From: Oscillospiraceae bacterium
GTDB taxonomy: Bacteria; Bacillota; Clostridia; Oscillospirales; Ruminococcaceae
Length of the DNA: 64,000 nt
Direction of reading: 5' to 3'
Assembly: GCA_009776305.1 (NCBI GenBank)
Contig: WRLY01000001.1
Span: 310,001-374,000, forward strand
The notes beneath the pieces are model-generated. The model ran no database searches and had not been told where the DNA came from. It worked only from the letters and a program-made list of their open reading frames with translations. Of the stretch, positions 8,999-16,679 are shown piece after piece (position 1 is the stretch's first letter; each line of letters starts with the position of its first letter). Both the position numbers and the translations under genes were made by a program.

Positions 8999-9862
8999 AT
9001 GGCTAAAAAATCCGGTCTCGGAAACGTTTTGGACAGCATTTTCGACGACAATTTCTTATCCGGCGACGACGCCGTGGGGAAGAATATATCAACCTTAAAA
9101 ATCAATGAAATCGAACCCAACCGAAATCAGCCGAGAAAGCATTTTGATAACGAAAAATTAGCGACTCTTGCCGATTCTATTTCGGTACATGGAATTATTC
9201 AGCCGATTACCGTGCGACCCTACGAGGGAAGTTATCAAATAGTAGCGGGCGAACGGCGTTGGCGCGCCGCAAGAATGGCGGGACTTTCAGAAGTTCCCGT
9301 GCTTATTACTGAACTGACCGATTCCGAAACCATGCAAATCGCCCTCATTGAAAATTTACAGCGCGAAGACCTGAACCCCCTTGAAGAAGCTAACGGTTAC
9401 AGCGAACTTATAGAAAAATTCGATATGAAACAGGAAGATGTTGCTAAAAAAGTCGGCAAGGCGCGTTCCTCCGTCGCAAACTCTCTGCGTTTGCTTTCAC
9501 TCCCCGATGAAATAAAGGAGCAGGTTAAAAACGGCGATATTTCAAAAGGGCACTGCAAAGTTCTGCTCGGCTTGACTGATATTTCAGAGATGATTAACTT
9601 GGCGCAAAAAACCATAGCCGGAGGACTGTCTGTTCACGCCCTTGAAAAACTAATGAAAAGCGAAGCCTCAGCTCTCTCAACTAAGCAAGAACCCCGCTAT
9701 AAGAAAAATCCTCTCTACTCCGAGGCTGAAATTTCTCTCCAAAATTCAATCGGTAAAACCGTCCGCATAAACGAAGGGCGTAATAATAAGGTTACAATTG
9801 AAATTGACGTTTTTTCGGAAGATGAGGTTATGGAGGTTGTCAGACGGTTAGCGGGAGAATAA
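8999..9862 (+). CDS. spo0J: chromosome partitioning protein Spo0J/ParB
   Basis: 287 aa. ParB N-terminal CTPase motifs (PNRNQPRKHFD, GERRWRAARMAGL, ENLQREDLNPLEEA), a central helix-turn-helix (FDMKQEDVAKKVGKARSSVAN) and a C-terminal dimer domain are visible. It loads at parS and recruits SMC. A GAAAGG ribosome-binding site precedes the ATG. It differs clearly from the upstream Noc-like paralogue, and its place after soj supports the ParB role. Confidence 0.96.
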   Translation: MAKKSGLGNVLDSIFDDNFLSGDDAVGKNISTLKINEIEPNRNQPRKHFDNEKLATLADSISVHGIIQPITVRPYEGSYQIVAGERRWRAARMAGLSEVPVLITELTDSETMQIALIENLQREDLNPLEEANGYSELIEKFDMKQEDVAKKVGKARSSVANSLRLLSLPDEIKEQVKNGDISKGHCKVLLGLTDISEMINLAQKTIAGGLSVHALEKLMKSEASALSTKQEPRYKKNPLYSEAEISLQNSIGKTVRINEGRNNKVTIEIDVFSEDEVMEVVRRLAGE

Positions 9863-9911
9863 ATTTTCTAATCTTTCATTTTAATAAAAAATTATAAAAA
9901 AGGATGTTAAT

Positions 9912-11210
9912 ATGCTCGACATAAAGTTTCTGCGTCAAAACCCCAACCTTGTTCGCGAGAATATAAAAAAGAAATTTCAGGACGAAAAGCTACCTCTTGT
10001 TGACCTTGTAATCAGCTTAGACGCCGATTACAGGACTAAACTTCAGGAGCTTGAAAATAACAGGGCAAGCATGAACGCCACCGCTAAGGAAATCGGCGGA
10101 TATATCAACCGCGGGGAAACTGAAAAAGCGGATTCAGCTAAAATTCGTGTTTCCGAATTAAAAAAATCCATTCCGAAAATGGAAGAAGAGGTACGCTCCC
10201 TTGAATTAAATATTCGCGATATCATGCTCAAAATACCGCAAATCATAGCCGACGACGTACCACTCGGAAAAGATGACAGTGAAAATGTGGAATTAGAACG
10301 ATTCGGAGATTTTACAAAAAATACTGTCAGCGAAATTCCTTATCATGTTGAGGTCATGGAAAGCTTTAACGGACTGAATATAGACAGCGCCCGCAAAACA
10401 AGCGGCAGCGGCTTTTATTACCTTAAAGGTGATGTAGCGCGGGTTCATTCGGCTATCTTAAGCTATGCGCGGGATTTTATGATTGAGCGTGGATTTGAAT
10501 ATTATGTTCCGCCTATTATGATTCGCGGTAATGTGGTTTCAGGGGTTATGAGCTTTTCCGAAATGGAAAATATGATGTATAAAATTGAGGGAGAAGACCT
10601 TTACCTGATAGGCACTTCCGAGCATAGCATGATTGGAATGTTCACAGATGAAATTATATCTGAAGAAAATCTTCCTTTATCCTTAACCAGCTATTCCCCT
10701 TGTTTTCGTAAAGAAGTAGGCGCACACGGAATAGAAGAGCGGGGAATTTATCGTATACATCAGTTTGAAAAGCAGGAAATGGTGGTCATTTGCAAGCCCG
10801 AAGACAGCCCCGAATGGTTCGGCAAGCTTTGGAAAACCGCAGTTGACTTTTTCCTGTCGCTTGATATTCCCGTTCGCGCACTTGAATGTTGTTCAGGCGA
10901 CTTGGCAGACCTGAAAGTGAAGAGCGTTGACATTGAAGCCTGGTCACCCCGCCTTTCACAATTCTTTGAAGTAGGCAGCTGCTCTAACTTAGGAGACGCA
11001 CAGGCAAGACGTCTTGGAATCAGAGTAAGAGTTCCCGGTTCTAAATCCGACAAATACTTTGCTCATACTCTTAACAATACCGTAGTCGCACCGCCTCGCG
11101 CTTTGATTTATTTCTTTGAAAACAATCTTAACCCCGACGGCAGTGTTAAGATTCCCGAACCGCTTAGAATTTACATGGGCGGAAAAGCACAAATCTTCCC
11201 TAAAAAATAA
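9912..11210 (+). CDS. serS: seryl-tRNA synthetase (divergent type)
   Basis: 432 aa class II synthetase. An N-terminal long coiled-coil arm occupies about residues 30-110. The catalytic core has LIGTSEHSMIGMF (the TxE position), motif 2 around CFRKEVGAHG and IHQFEKQEMV, the CSNLGDAQARRLGIR block, and motif 3 around PPRALIYFFEN. Motif 3 differs from the usual bacterial GLAVGRTLVA while keeping the class-defining Arg, and the final PEPLRIYMGG matches SerRS. It charges tRNA-Ser. It lies 49 bp after spo0J with no T-box leader between them. Confidence 0.93.
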   Translation: MLDIKFLRQNPNLVRENIKKKFQDEKLPLVDLVISLDADYRTKLQELENNRASMNATAKEIGGYINRGETEKADSAKIRVSELKKSIPKMEEEVRSLELNIRDIMLKIPQIIADDVPLGKDDSENVELERFGDFTKNTVSEIPYHVEVMESFNGLNIDSARKTSGSGFYYLKGDVARVHSAILSYARDFMIERGFEYYVPPIMIRGNVVSGVMSFSEMENMMYKIEGEDLYLIGTSEHSMIGMFTDEIISEENLPLSLTSYSPCFRKEVGAHGIEERGIYRIHQFEKQEMVVICKPEDSPEWFGKLWKTAVDFFLSLDIPVRALECCSGDLADLKVKSVDIEAWSPRLSQFFEVGSCSNLGDAQARRLGIRVRVPGSKSDKYFAHTLNNTVVAPPRALIYFFENNLNPDGSVKIPEPLRIYMGGKAQIFPKK

Positions 11211-11220
11211 ATATAAAACC

Positions 11221-11256
11221 AAAAGGACAGCTATTGCCGTCCTTTTGACTTTTTAT
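11221..11256 (+). terminator. terminator after serS
   Basis: AAAAGGAC (11221-11228) pairs with GTCCTTTT (11239-11246); a short T-rich tract follows. It closes the soj-spo0J-serS unit. Confidence 0.75.
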
Positions 11257-11262
11257 ATTTAA

Positions 11263-11292
11263 TGTGTGTAACGTTAAACAACGTTACACACA
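11263..11292. repeat. perfect 13-bp inverted repeat between convergent genes
   Basis: TGTGTGTAACGTT (11263-11275) is followed by AAAC and its exact reverse complement (11280-11292). It sits between the serS terminator and the end of the opposing DUF4349 gene. It could serve as a terminator for the - strand unit, although no clean T-run follows on either strand. Confidence 0.85.
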
Positions 11293-11301
11293 CTTATTTA
11301 A

Positions 11302-12357
11302 TTATTGATTATTATTTCCGTTTTCATTCAAATTATTTTGAGAATTATCAATATTATTTATTTCATTCGGAATTTGGTTATGAACATCGTGAATAGTCGG
11401 AACATTCCCTGCAAATCCTGCCATTTTCTTTTTACGCCGCTTAAATATAATAAATAAAATCAAAAGAGTAGGAAACCAAATCGGCAAAGTTACAATCAGC
11501 GCGATTGCAATCCATTGAAAAACTGCCGCAATCACATTTATGACTGAAACAAAACCTGTTCTTATAAAATAGCCCATATCATCGCTACTGAGAGAACTCC
11601 AGTCTATATCTTTTCTAATGGGATTAGGGTCATTTTCCTGTTTTATATGTAAATTTACGGTTGCCATATCCACAAGATTTCTCAAAACCCTTAGTCTTCC
11701 CTCAAATGCTTCGATTTCCTCCACAATACCGTCTATCGTTCGCGTAAGGTAAACGATTTCCTCAACAGTTACAGCTCTTTCAAGTAAGACGTAATAACTT
11801 TCTAAGGAGCGGCGTTTGGTTTCAAGACGGGTGATAATATCATAGAATTCATCAGTTACATCTGCCGAATCAACACGTGAATTTATTATTTTTCCTTTTT
11901 CGCCCGCATAACTCATAAAAAGAGAAAGATTTTCGGGCGGGATTTTCAAAACTGCGTCTACTACCGAAAAATTATCAAAATTACGCCTGTTGCATGAAAA
12001 TTCAAACCCGCCTAACGTTTTAGCGTAAACCGTCAAATCGTCATATAATTCATTAGCATTCTCAGCCTCAATATCCATATAAGCGTTGCGGATAATTTTA
12101 CGCTCGGGTTCGACTTGTTGGTTTTGGGTATTATTAAAATTAGTTTCGCCATAAACTTCCGCGTTACTTGTTTCCATAATTTCATCTGCTAAAACTGTAG
12201 CAGATTCGCCGCCTGCACTTCTGTTTACACTGCTGTAACCATTCATTTGAGCTAAAGGCGAGGAGGCGTTAGCAGAGTCTACTTCAAAATTAGCTCCGCA
12301 ACCGGCAAGAACAAAAATAAACGTTATTATTAATATTACAGTAATTAACTTTTTCAT
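11302..12357 (-). CDS. DUF4349-type lipoprotein
   Basis: 351 aa. The N-terminus is a lipoprotein signal ending in the lipobox LAGC (Cys20). A low-complexity stretch follows, then the DUF4349 domain (RKIIRNAYMDIEAEN through VDMATVNLHIKQ, about residues 90-245) with a predicted coiled coil around the LETKRRSLESYYVLLE segment. A transmembrane region near residues 275-310 and an Asn-rich tail complete it. DUF4349 proteins are surface-anchored; their function is unknown. A strong ribosome-binding site (AGGAGG) and a consensus sigma-A promoter (12428-12456) lie upstream. Confidence 0.85.
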   Translation of the reverse strand: MKKLITVILIITFIFVLAGCGANFEVDSANASSPLAQMNGYSSVNRSAGGESATVLADEIMETSNAEVYGETNFNNTQNQQVEPERKIIRNAYMDIEAENANELYDDLTVYAKTLGGFEFSCNRRNFDNFSVVDAVLKIPPENLSLFMSYAGEKGKIINSRVDSADVTDEFYDIITRLETKRRSLESYYVLLERAVTVEEIVYLTRTIDGIVEEIEAFEGRLRVLRNLVDMATVNLHIKQENDPNPIRKDIDWSSLSSDDMGYFIRTGFVSVINVIAAVFQWIAIALIVTLPIWFPTLLILFIIFKRRKKKMAGFAGNVPTIHDVHNQIPNEINNIDNSQNNLNENGNNNQ

Positions 12358-12427
12358 TAAATCCTCCTTAAAAAATTTCTTCTTAATAAAAACACTAAAT
12401 AAATATCAAAAAGGTTGCTATATTTTA

Positions 12428-12456
12428 ATTATAAAAATAAAAAAAACTGATGTCAA
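12428..12456 (-). promoter_or_regulatory. sigma-A promoter of DUF4349 gene
   Basis: On the - strand, TTGACA (12456-12451) and TATAAT (12433-12428) are separated by 17 nt. Both hexamers match the consensus perfectly. Confidence 0.88.
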
Positions 12457-12505
12457 GCAATGTACCAAATTGTAACCACCTTGTTTCCAAACTGTAATAA
12501 AATAA

Positions 12506-12537
12506 AAAACCGCTCAATTTAAAAAATGAGCGGTTTT
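12506..12537 (-). terminator. terminator after dnaN
   Basis: AAAACCGCTCA (12506-12516) pairs with TGAGCGGTTTT (12527-12537), an 11-bp stem; the - strand continues into a T-rich tract. It lies just past the dnaN stop. Confidence 0.85.
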
Positions 12538-12549
12538 AATTATTTAAAA

Positions 12550-13704
12550 TTATTTTAACCTTACAGGCACAACTATAAACATAACATCGTCATTGCTGTC
12601 ATCAGGCGGCATAATCTTTATAGGAGCAAGTTCGGTCATGAATTCAAGCCTTACCTCGTCACAATGAGAATTTCTAAGTGCGTCTATCATAAATCGCGGA
12701 TTAAAAGCTACGCTGAAATTCTTCTTTTGAGCGCCGTCTGCATTTTGACTGAATCCCTCACGAAGCTTTGCTTTAGTTACAGAAATTTCTTCATCAAATT
12801 CTCCTAAACCTGTCCTGCAAGAAAGAAAAATACAACTTTTTGCTTCATCTATTTCACAAACTACAGGACTTTTAAACCTGTCGTTAATAAATAACAAAGA
12901 ACGTTCAAGAGAATCTGTAAATTCCCGCGCATTTATTGTAAATTCTCTGTTACCCTTAGATTCGATTAACTTTTTATATTCTACAAACTTACCGTCAAGC
13001 AATCTGCTGAATATTGCATAATTTTCTTTTGAAAAGCATATTTGATTTCTATCTATAACTATTTTTACATCGTCCTCATCACTGTCGGATAAATTTCGGG
13101 TCAGTTCTACAACTGTTTTTTCAGGAACGATGAACCCCATATCGTCAAATTCTAACTTCTCTTTTCTCAAAGCTAATCTAACGGCGTCGCTGGCTACTAT
13201 ATAGAGTAAATTGTTTTCAATATCAAACCGCGCCCCCATAAGAGCGGGATTTATATCCTTACGCGCAATTGCGTGGTCTATTTGCGAAAGCATATTTTTA
13301 AGCACTTTTTCTTTCATGGTAAAACTGACGTTTTCGCTTAACTCTATTATATTAGGAAAATTTTCAGCCTTAGTACCCTGGATATTAAGTTTTATTTTCC
13401 CGTAAAATACACTGACTTTCTCATTTTCCTTAACCTCTACGGTTATTTTTGCGTTCTCGGGCATTTTCCTTATCATATCGGAAAAAATACGAGATTCTAC
13501 TATTATATCGCCGTCAAGCTCTCCGTCCACTTTTATATTAACCGTAATGCCTGTTTCAAGGTCATAGCCGGTTACTGTCAGCTCGTTACCTTTAAGATTT
13601 AATAAAACTCCGTCAAGAGCGCTGAAAGCAGTTTTAACGGCACAGGCTTTTGACGCGCTGATGACCGCTTCAGCAAGAATATTTTTATCGGCTGAAAATT
13701 TCAT
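12550..13704 (-). CDS. dnaN: DNA polymerase III beta sliding clamp
   Basis: 384 aa from the ATG at 13704 (MKFSADKNILAEAV), the normal N-terminus of the clamp; the track start 36 bp upstream adds residues not expected in the family. GGGAAAGGA lies 11 nt ahead. Three similar clamp domains follow; the C-terminal ending FIVVPVRLK replaces the usual LPVRL. It tethers polymerases and other clamp binders to DNA. It follows dnaA in the same direction across the oriC-like gap and ends at a strong terminator, so yaaA-recF are not downstream as in Bacillus. Confidence 0.96.
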   Translation of the reverse strand: MKFSADKNILAEAVISASKACAVKTAFSALDGVLLNLKGNELTVTGYDLETGITVNIKVDGELDGDIIVESRIFSDMIRKMPENAKITVEVKENEKVSVFYGKIKLNIQGTKAENFPNIIELSENVSFTMKEKVLKNMLSQIDHAIARKDINPALMGARFDIENNLLYIVASDAVRLALRKEKLEFDDMGFIVPEKTVVELTRNLSDSDEDDVKIVIDRNQICFSKENYAIFSRLLDGKFVEYKKLIESKGNREFTINAREFTDSLERSLLFINDRFKSPVVCEIDEAKSCIFLSCRTGLGEFDEEISVTKAKLREGFSQNADGAQKKNFSVAFNPRFMIDALRNSHCDEVRLEFMTELAPIKIMPPDDSNDDVMFIVVPVRLK

Positions 13705-13740
13705 TTTATATATTATCCTTTCCCGGTACTGATGCACCAT

Positions 13741-14036
13741 AAAATATTTTTCTTCTAAAGTTTAATATTTTTGTCAAACTAAAATCCCCTTTAAAAAATT
13801 ATATAAAGAATAAAAAAAGCACTTAAATAAATAAAATAATATATATTTTATAGTAATAGTATTAGTAGGGTTGAAAGAGTGGAAAACGCGTAAATCCTCA
13901 ATTGTAGTGCTGTTTTTTAATCAACAGGCTGAATGTTTATAAATTGTTGAAAGGTTTAAAAAAACTGAGATTAAACTTTTTAGTTTTTTTTACGCTGTTG
14001 AAAATGAAAAAACTGTTGAAAAATATTAAGTAAGGT
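13741..14036. other. putative replication origin (oriC) with DnaA-trio
   Basis: The dnaA-dnaN gap contains the parts of a basal unwinding element in the usual order, reading from dnaA to dnaN. Degenerate DnaA boxes of the TTTTCAACA type occur (as TGTTGAAAA on + at 13996-14004 and 14014-14022, TGTTGAAAG at 13945-13953, GGTTGAAAG at 13869-13877), plus AGTGGAAAA at 13878-13886 and an opposite-facing TAATCAACA at 13918-13926. A GG spacer and a run of DnaA-trios (TAGTAATAGTATTAGTAG, 13851-13868) come next, then about 50 bp of nearly pure AT sequence. None of the boxes is the perfect TTATCCACA. dnaN must also have its promoter here; only an isolated TTGACA was seen. Confidence 0.78.
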
Positions 14037-15395
14037 TCAAGAAATATTTCCCATATTCTTTAAAATATCCTCAATAGAAGCCCTGTAATTATTATCTTTT
14101 TTAATTATATTTTTAACTTTGTTTATAGCATAAACTATTGTGGAATGGTCTCTGCCGCCAAATTCGCGACCGATTGCGGTATAACTTAATCCCGTGATTT
14201 TATGAATAACATAAATAGCGACCTGCCGCGCTGTTGAAATCTGCGCCGAACGGCTTTGAGAGCGCATTTCATCGCCTGTGACATTGTAAATTCCTGCAAC
14301 CTCGTTTATAATCTTTTCAACCGTAACAGGTACGGGTTGTTGGTCGGTTAAAACTTCTCTGATTACATTTTGTGCCATGATAATAGTAGGCGGGAATTCT
14401 GTCACAAGCTTTAAGGCGTTCATTTTCAAAATCGCGCCCTCAAGCTGACGAATATTATTTTTAAGCCTGTCCGCCATATATTCCATAACGTTGTTTGGAA
14501 TATGCAGATTGAGAAGTTCCGCCTTGCGTTTAATGATTGCTAACCTTGTTTCAAATTCGGGAATTGAAATATCAGCTAAAAGCCCCCACTCAAAGCGGGT
14601 GCGTAAACGCGGCTCCATGTTTATAATTTCTTTGGGCGCTCTGTCCGAAGTAAGAATGATTTGCTTATGTTTGCTGTGAAGTTCGTTAAAAGTATGAAAA
14701 AGTTCAACCTGTGATTCTTTTTTTCCTGCAAAAAACTGCACATCGTCAACTAAGAGAATATCAGCAGAGCGATATTTTTTCTTAAAAGCGTCGCCTGTGA
14801 AATATTTTACCGAATCTACAAATTCGTTCACAAAATTCTCCGCGTGAACGAAAATAATATTAAGCTCAGGTCGGTTAGTCGAAAGTTCCTGACTTACCGC
14901 ACTTAAAAGGTGGGTTTTTCCCAAACCGGGTTCGCTGTATATGTAAAGAGGATTGTATACCGCCTCACCGCCGCTTGCCGCTGCTTTACATGCCGAATAT
15001 GCCAATTTATTACTTTCTCCTACTATAAAAGTATCGAAAGTATGCTGATAAATACTTCCCGTAACAGCTTCTTCAAGTTTGCTGACCATGATTTCGTCAT
15101 CTTGAAGCTCGGTAATAGGACCGTCAAGTTTTACCTTTTGTTCAGGGGTTAAATCGTCCTCACAAAGAAATTCTACCTTTACCGGAAAACCCAAAACGTC
15201 TAAAAAATGCTTTTCAAACATATCGGTATAATTTTCAGCAACAATCTGCCGTCCGTATGAAGATTTAACATACAGCACAACCTTATTAGTGTGCATTTTC
15301 AACGGCTGTATGGGGTCAATCCAAAGCTTCATAGCTGTTTCCGTAAGGTCAAGTCTAAGCTTTACCGCTTCAAAAAGCTCCGAAAAAGAATTCAT
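14037..15395 (-). CDS. dnaA: chromosomal replication initiator DnaA
   Basis: 452 aa. Domain I (about 1-80), a short linker, the AAA+ domain with Walker A SEPGLGKTHL (residues 154-163), Walker B ILLVDDVQFF and sensor 2 NNIRQLEGAI, then the domain IV DNA-binding region (ARQVAIYVIHKITGLSYTAIG, GGRDHSTIVYA). The first glycine of the P-loop (normally GxxGxGKT) is Ser here. DnaA binds the boxes in the adjacent gap and opens oriC. A near-consensus promoter lies at 15413-15441; the gene precedes dnaN. Confidence 0.97.
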   Translation of the reverse strand: MNSFSELFEAVKLRLDLTETAMKLWIDPIQPLKMHTNKVVLYVKSSYGRQIVAENYTDMFEKHFLDVLGFPVKVEFLCEDDLTPEQKVKLDGPITELQDDEIMVSKLEEAVTGSIYQHTFDTFIVGESNKLAYSACKAAASGGEAVYNPLYIYSEPGLGKTHLLSAVSQELSTNRPELNIIFVHAENFVNEFVDSVKYFTGDAFKKKYRSADILLVDDVQFFAGKKESQVELFHTFNELHSKHKQIILTSDRAPKEIINMEPRLRTRFEWGLLADISIPEFETRLAIIKRKAELLNLHIPNNVMEYMADRLKNNIRQLEGAILKMNALKLVTEFPPTIIMAQNVIREVLTDQQPVPVTVEKIINEVAGIYNVTGDEMRSQSRSAQISTARQVAIYVIHKITGLSYTAIGREFGGRDHSTIVYAINKVKNIIKKDNNYRASIEDILKNMGNIS

Positions 15396-15412
15396 TTAGT
15401 TTTATAACACCT

Positions 15413-15441
15413 CTTATATACAGTTGGCAAATAATTGACAA
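15413..15441 (-). promoter_or_regulatory. dnaA promoter
   Basis: On the - strand, TTGTCA (15441-15436), 17 nt, TATAAG (15418-15413); the dnaA ATG follows 18 bp later with AGAGG in between. No DnaA box was seen overlapping it. Confidence 0.75.
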
Positions 15442-15490
15442 CTGATAATTATTGCGTCCGTAGCGGCGGACATATTGAACATAAGTGCGA

Positions 15491-16183
15491 TTAAATTTGA
15501 TTTTTTTCTTCTTCTTTTTTGCTACGCAACATAGATTGATATTCGCTTTTAAAATATCCGTAAATTTCCCGCCCTTTTTTCTGTCCAAAACGCTTTACCA
15601 TATTTATATAAAGCCCGTGGGAGTTTTTCGCATCTGACATGAGAGAGGCGGCAGTTTCAGCCTCCTCGGGTGATGGTGTGAAATTTAAGGGCTCTTCTTC
15701 CTCTTTTGGGATAAACTCGGATTCTGTTTCAGGTACTTCCGAATTTTTAATAAGAGCGTCCAGTGAATTAATAGCTCTTTCTTTTTGCTTTTTTTGACTG
15801 TCTACCCATTGTAAAAGGGTCTTAATATTATTAAAACGCCTTATTACAGGCTCGGTGTTAATATAACCGCAATCCCAAAAGTCCATAATAAAATCATAGC
15901 CGCTGTCCTTGCTGATAATATAAAATTCAGCGTCAGGGTCTTTGCGAATACGGTAACCCAAATAGCAGGAAAGCTGAAAATCAAGGGCATTTTTCCCGCC
16001 GCGCTTAATTTTATAGTAACTTAGCTTAGACTTGCAAAACATAAGCTTATGCAAAATGTCAAACGAGATCGAATCGGCATTGTTGCTGTAAAAAATAACA
16101 ACCTCGTCCAATTCGGAAAGATGGTCTACTCCCGTCATTCCTTCGGAATGAACGTTTTCAAAGTCGATTAAAAATACTCTCAT
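15491..16183 (-). CDS. NYN/PIN-like domain protein
   Basis: 230 aa. The N-terminal half (about 1-120) has the PIN-like acidic pattern: MRVFLIDFENVHSEG at the start, GGKNALDFQLSCYLG in the middle and ISKDSGYDF near the end, as in NYN-family predicted RNases of Clostridia. The C-terminal half is charged, with a Glu/Pro-rich linker and a terminal helix region (YMNMVKRFGQKKGREIYGYF-like). It is probably a metal-dependent RNA-processing enzyme, substrate unknown. It starts 17 bp after yajC, suggesting cotranscription. Confidence 0.75.
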   Translation of the reverse strand: MRVFLIDFENVHSEGMTGVDHLSELDEVVIFYSNNADSISFDILHKLMFCKSKLSYYKIKRGGKNALDFQLSCYLGYRIRKDPDAEFYIISKDSGYDFIMDFWDCGYINTEPVIRRFNNIKTLLQWVDSQKKQKERAINSLDALIKNSEVPETESEFIPKEEEEPLNFTPSPEEAETAASLMSDAKNSHGLYINMVKRFGQKKGREIYGYFKSEYQSMLRSKKEEEKNQI

Positions 16184-16200
16184 GTAAAGTTCTCCGAAAT

Positions 16201-16548
16201 TTAATTATCATGAACCGTGCGATTTTCCGCAATTGCGCTCTTTAAAACTCTGATTCTGGTGCGGTCGCCGCCTGTTTCAATCAGTACAGTATCGTCCTTA
16301 ATACTCAAAACCCGTCCGATTATACCGCCCACTGTTACTACTTCGTCGGCAATTTGCAGGTTGTCCCGCATGTTTTTTTCAGTTTTTTGACGTTTACTTT
16401 GCGGTTTTATGAGCAAGAAGTAAATTACCCCCACCATAAGCACAAGAGGAAAAAGCAACGAAAATATTCCGCCGCCTGCAGGAGGCGCACCGTCCGCCGG
16501 AGCGGGGGTAAGTAAAAACGCGGTATTTAAATAGTTTATAATGTTCAT
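16201..16548 (-). CDS. yajC: preprotein translocase accessory subunit YajC
   Basis: 115 aa. A single transmembrane helix (FSLLFPLVLMVGVIYFLLI, about residues 28-46) is followed by RPQ-like KPQSKRQK and the basic, beta-rich YajC cytosolic domain (ADEVVTVGGIIGRV). YajC associates with SecDF at the Sec translocon. No secDF, tgt or queA lies next to it here, unlike the common arrangement. An AAAGG ribosome-binding site and a promoter (16601-16629) are present. Confidence 0.92.
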   Translation of the reverse strand: MNIINYLNTAFLLTPAPADGAPPAGGGIFSLLFPLVLMVGVIYFLLIKPQSKRQKTEKNMRDNLQIADEVVTVGGIIGRVLSIKDDTVLIETGGDRTRIRVLKSAIAENRTVHDN

Positions 16549-16600
16549 TTGTTTTCAACCTTTCTTTGATTAAATATGCTTTAATTCCGCATACCTTTTT

Positions 16601-16629
16601 ATTATACAATTTTTTACACAAAATTTCAA
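16601..16629 (-). promoter_or_regulatory. promoter for yajC and the NYN gene
   Basis: On the - strand, TTGAAA (16629-16624), 17 nt, TATAAT (16606-16601). Confidence 0.75.
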
Positions 16630-16679
16630 TACCTGTAGAAAATTTTCATCTTTTTGCATTATTTATAAATTTATAATAA

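Noticed and set aside
15370-15588. 72-aa - strand ORF spanning the NYN gene end and dnaA start
   Set aside because: Out of frame with both genes and running through the dnaA promoter; Lys-rich low complexity.
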